From assembly GCA_028564705.1 (NCBI GenBank), contig JAPXFQ010000065.1, positions 558,001 to 622,000 on the forward strand: a stretch of 64,000 nt of DNA, written 5' to 3'. The notes beneath the pieces were generated by a model. The model did not search any database. It saw nothing but the letters and a program-made list of their open reading frames with translations, and had not been told where the DNA came from. A program made the translations under genes and the position numbers. Position 1 is the stretch's first letter. The number at the start of each line of letters is the position of its first letter. Shown here piece after piece: positions 61,141 through 64,000 of the stretch. The DNA comes from Apricaphanius iberus (lineage: Eukaryota > Chordata > Actinopteri > Cyprinodontiformes > Aphaniidae).

Positions 61141-61145
<5 letters not shown>
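60830..61145 (+). mobile_element. Tc1-like transposase fragment
   Basis: The plus strand has TTTCTTTGGTCAGATGAGAC, which encodes WSDET around the first catalytic Asp, then text matching WQKANTLHNHEHI and a GGSIKLW-like motif before the TA repeat. There is no open frame and neither terminal repeat is visible. Confidence 0.65.

Positions 61146-61212
<67 letters not shown>
61144..61212. repeat. (TA)n microsatellite
   Basis: About 34 uninterrupted TA units directly after the Tc1 fragment. Confidence 0.98.
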
Positions 61213-61215
<3 letters not shown>

Positions 61216-61420
61216 AACCTTTCAGAACATGATGTAGTAACCAAAGAACTTTTTGATTTAATTTGGTGAATCTAAATGGTTTTTTCTTCTGTTTTTACAA
61301 GGGATTGTTATAAAAATGCTTTGCTTTCCATCATGCAAATTCCGTATTTTTAACCGCTTGTCACTGTCTTTCTTTTTGTATTATCAAATTCTGTTATAAT
61401 TTTGATTTGCAGTATTCTTA

Positions 61421-61476
61421 AACACACACACACACGCCCCCCCCCACACACACACACAGACACACACACACACACA
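61421..61476. repeat. (CA)n microsatellite with C-run interruption
   Basis: ACACACACACACACG, then C9, then two further CA blocks separated by AGAC. Confidence 0.96.
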
Positions 61477-62025
61477 ATCCTAAAGACAAATATTAAAAAG
61501 GCACTTTGACAATGCAATCACCTAAAAACCCCACTTTGCTTAAATGTCAATCTTTGATACGAATCCAGAAAGCACACTGAGTAAACAGTTGTTTGCCTAT
61601 CCAGTAAGAAACAGCAATTTGTTTGTGTTTGATGTTCACATTTCTCTCCACCTTTGTTTCCTCCTGTGAAATATTAGAACAAAGGATGATAGCTACAGAG
61701 TTTTACCCATCCATCACTGAAACCAAACCAGCATGCTCATTCAGAAATAGTGCAGGAGGTGGAGAGGGGGTGGCTTTAAGTGTCCTGACTGATAGGTATG
61801 TTTTTTGTGGATTCAAAAGAATTATTTTTTTAAATGTGCTTCATGAAAGACATGCCTCTGGCTTTTATTCATGCTATTGTTCAAGTTCCATTTACTACAC
61901 ACATCACGTAAGTATGGGGTGCCAAAGTCCTCAAGCAGACTGATGTAGCTTAGCATAACATGCTAAGTCAAAGGAGCTGTAAGGAACTTTGTCCAACTCC
62001 AATTACTCTGCCTAATGAAATTGAG
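61477..62025. other. Intronic sequence with no recognised feature
   Basis: A 106-codon open frame (61623-61943) begins with a hydrophobic stretch by chance. No splice or domain support. Confidence 0.45.
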
Positions 62026-62037
62026 AGGAATGATCAT

Positions 62038-62407
62038 CCATCCATCCATCCATTTTCTTAACCGCTTAATCCTTTATGGGTCGCGGGGGTGCTGGTGCCT
62101 ATCTCCAGCTGTCAACGGGCGAGAGGCGGGGTACACCCTGGACAGGTCGCCAGTCCATCACAGGGCAGGACAAACAGGACAAACAACCATGCACACACTC
62201 ACACACCTAAGGACAATTTACAGTGATCAATTAACCTGACAGTCATGTTTTTGGAATGTGGGAGGAAGCCAGAGTACCTGGAGGGAACCCACGCATGCAC
62301 GGGGAGAACATGCAAACTCCATGCAGAAAGACCCTGGGCCGGGATACGAACCCACAACCTTCTTGCTGCAAGGCAACAGTGCTAACCACTGCGCCACCGT
62401 GCAGCCC
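62038..62407 (-). mobile_element. tRNA-derived SINE, copy 3, with 12-bp target duplication
   Basis: A full-length minus-strand copy: the tail is (CCAT)n at 62038, the body includes GTTTGCATGTTCTCCCCGTG in reverse, and the head has CACTGCGCCACC, the reverse of the A box. AGGAATGATCAT flanks it at 62026-62037 and 62408-62419. It reads with fewer changes than copy 2. Confidence 0.92.
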
Positions 62408-62419
62408 AGGAATGATCAT

Positions 62420-64000
<1,581 letters not shown>

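Noticed and set aside
61623..61943. 106-codon frame with a hydrophobic start that could pass as a signal peptide
   Set aside because: No splice partners, no cysteine pattern or domain, and it lies in a csmd3 intron; likely chance.

Overview
The window is AT-rich vertebrate DNA, almost certainly from a ray-finned (teleost) fish. The host content is one gene read on the minus strand: three consecutive coding exons of a CSMD-family gene (CUB and Sushi multiple domains), best matching CSMD3. Going down the minus strand they are 64000-63798 (open at the window edge, first part of the first CUB domain), 39258-39146 (end of that CUB domain) and 17816-17622 (a whole sushi/CCP domain). All splice sites are canonical. 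The phases agree (phase 2, then phase 1, with the sushi exon ending in phase 1), so the exons join without a frameshift. The two complete introns are 24,539 and 21,329 bp, and at least 17.6 kb of the next intron follows to the window start. No intact second host gene, RNA gene or CRISPR array was found.

The rest is intron filled with transposon remains of a typical fish mixture: Rex1 and L2/Maui-type LINEs, tRNA-derived SINEs, Tc1-like, hAT, PIF/Harbinger and piggyBac elements, and one LTR retroelement. From 1.4 to 4.2 kb lies a mosaic of L2 5' end, Tc1 3' half and Rex1. From 5.7 to 7.8 kb an 809-bp tandem duplication carries a SINE tail and an L2 3' end. From 8.2 to 10.2 kb is a decayed piggyBac transposase gene, followed by a hAT-like repeat holding a SINE with a 12-bp target duplication. 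A PIF/Harbinger derivative lies at 13.3-14.0 kb. A 6-kb LTR element at 19.9-25.9 kb has LTRs, a candidate primer-binding site, a polypurine tract and a 4-bp target duplication, but no recognisable gag-pol.

From 27 to 36 kb are a Harbinger-like MITE, a MITE flanked by TTAA, and two copies of a hAT-type MITE family. From 41.2 to 47.2 kb is a nest: a Tc1-like element split by an L2 LINE, which is itself split by a SINE and by a third copy of that hAT family. A hAT element with a perfect 8-bp target duplication is at 58.3-59.1 kb, and a SINE with a 12-bp target duplication is at 62.0-62.4 kb.

No undescribed biological system is supported here. The most useful observations are the clean insertion boundaries, the nested insertions that give a relative order of events, the LTR pair with mismatched 5' parts, and a mostly repeat-free 5.3-kb stretch (47.2-52.5 kb) that is a reasonable place to look for conserved regulatory sequence. 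Family names come from recognised motifs and remembered teleost repeats, not from database searches.
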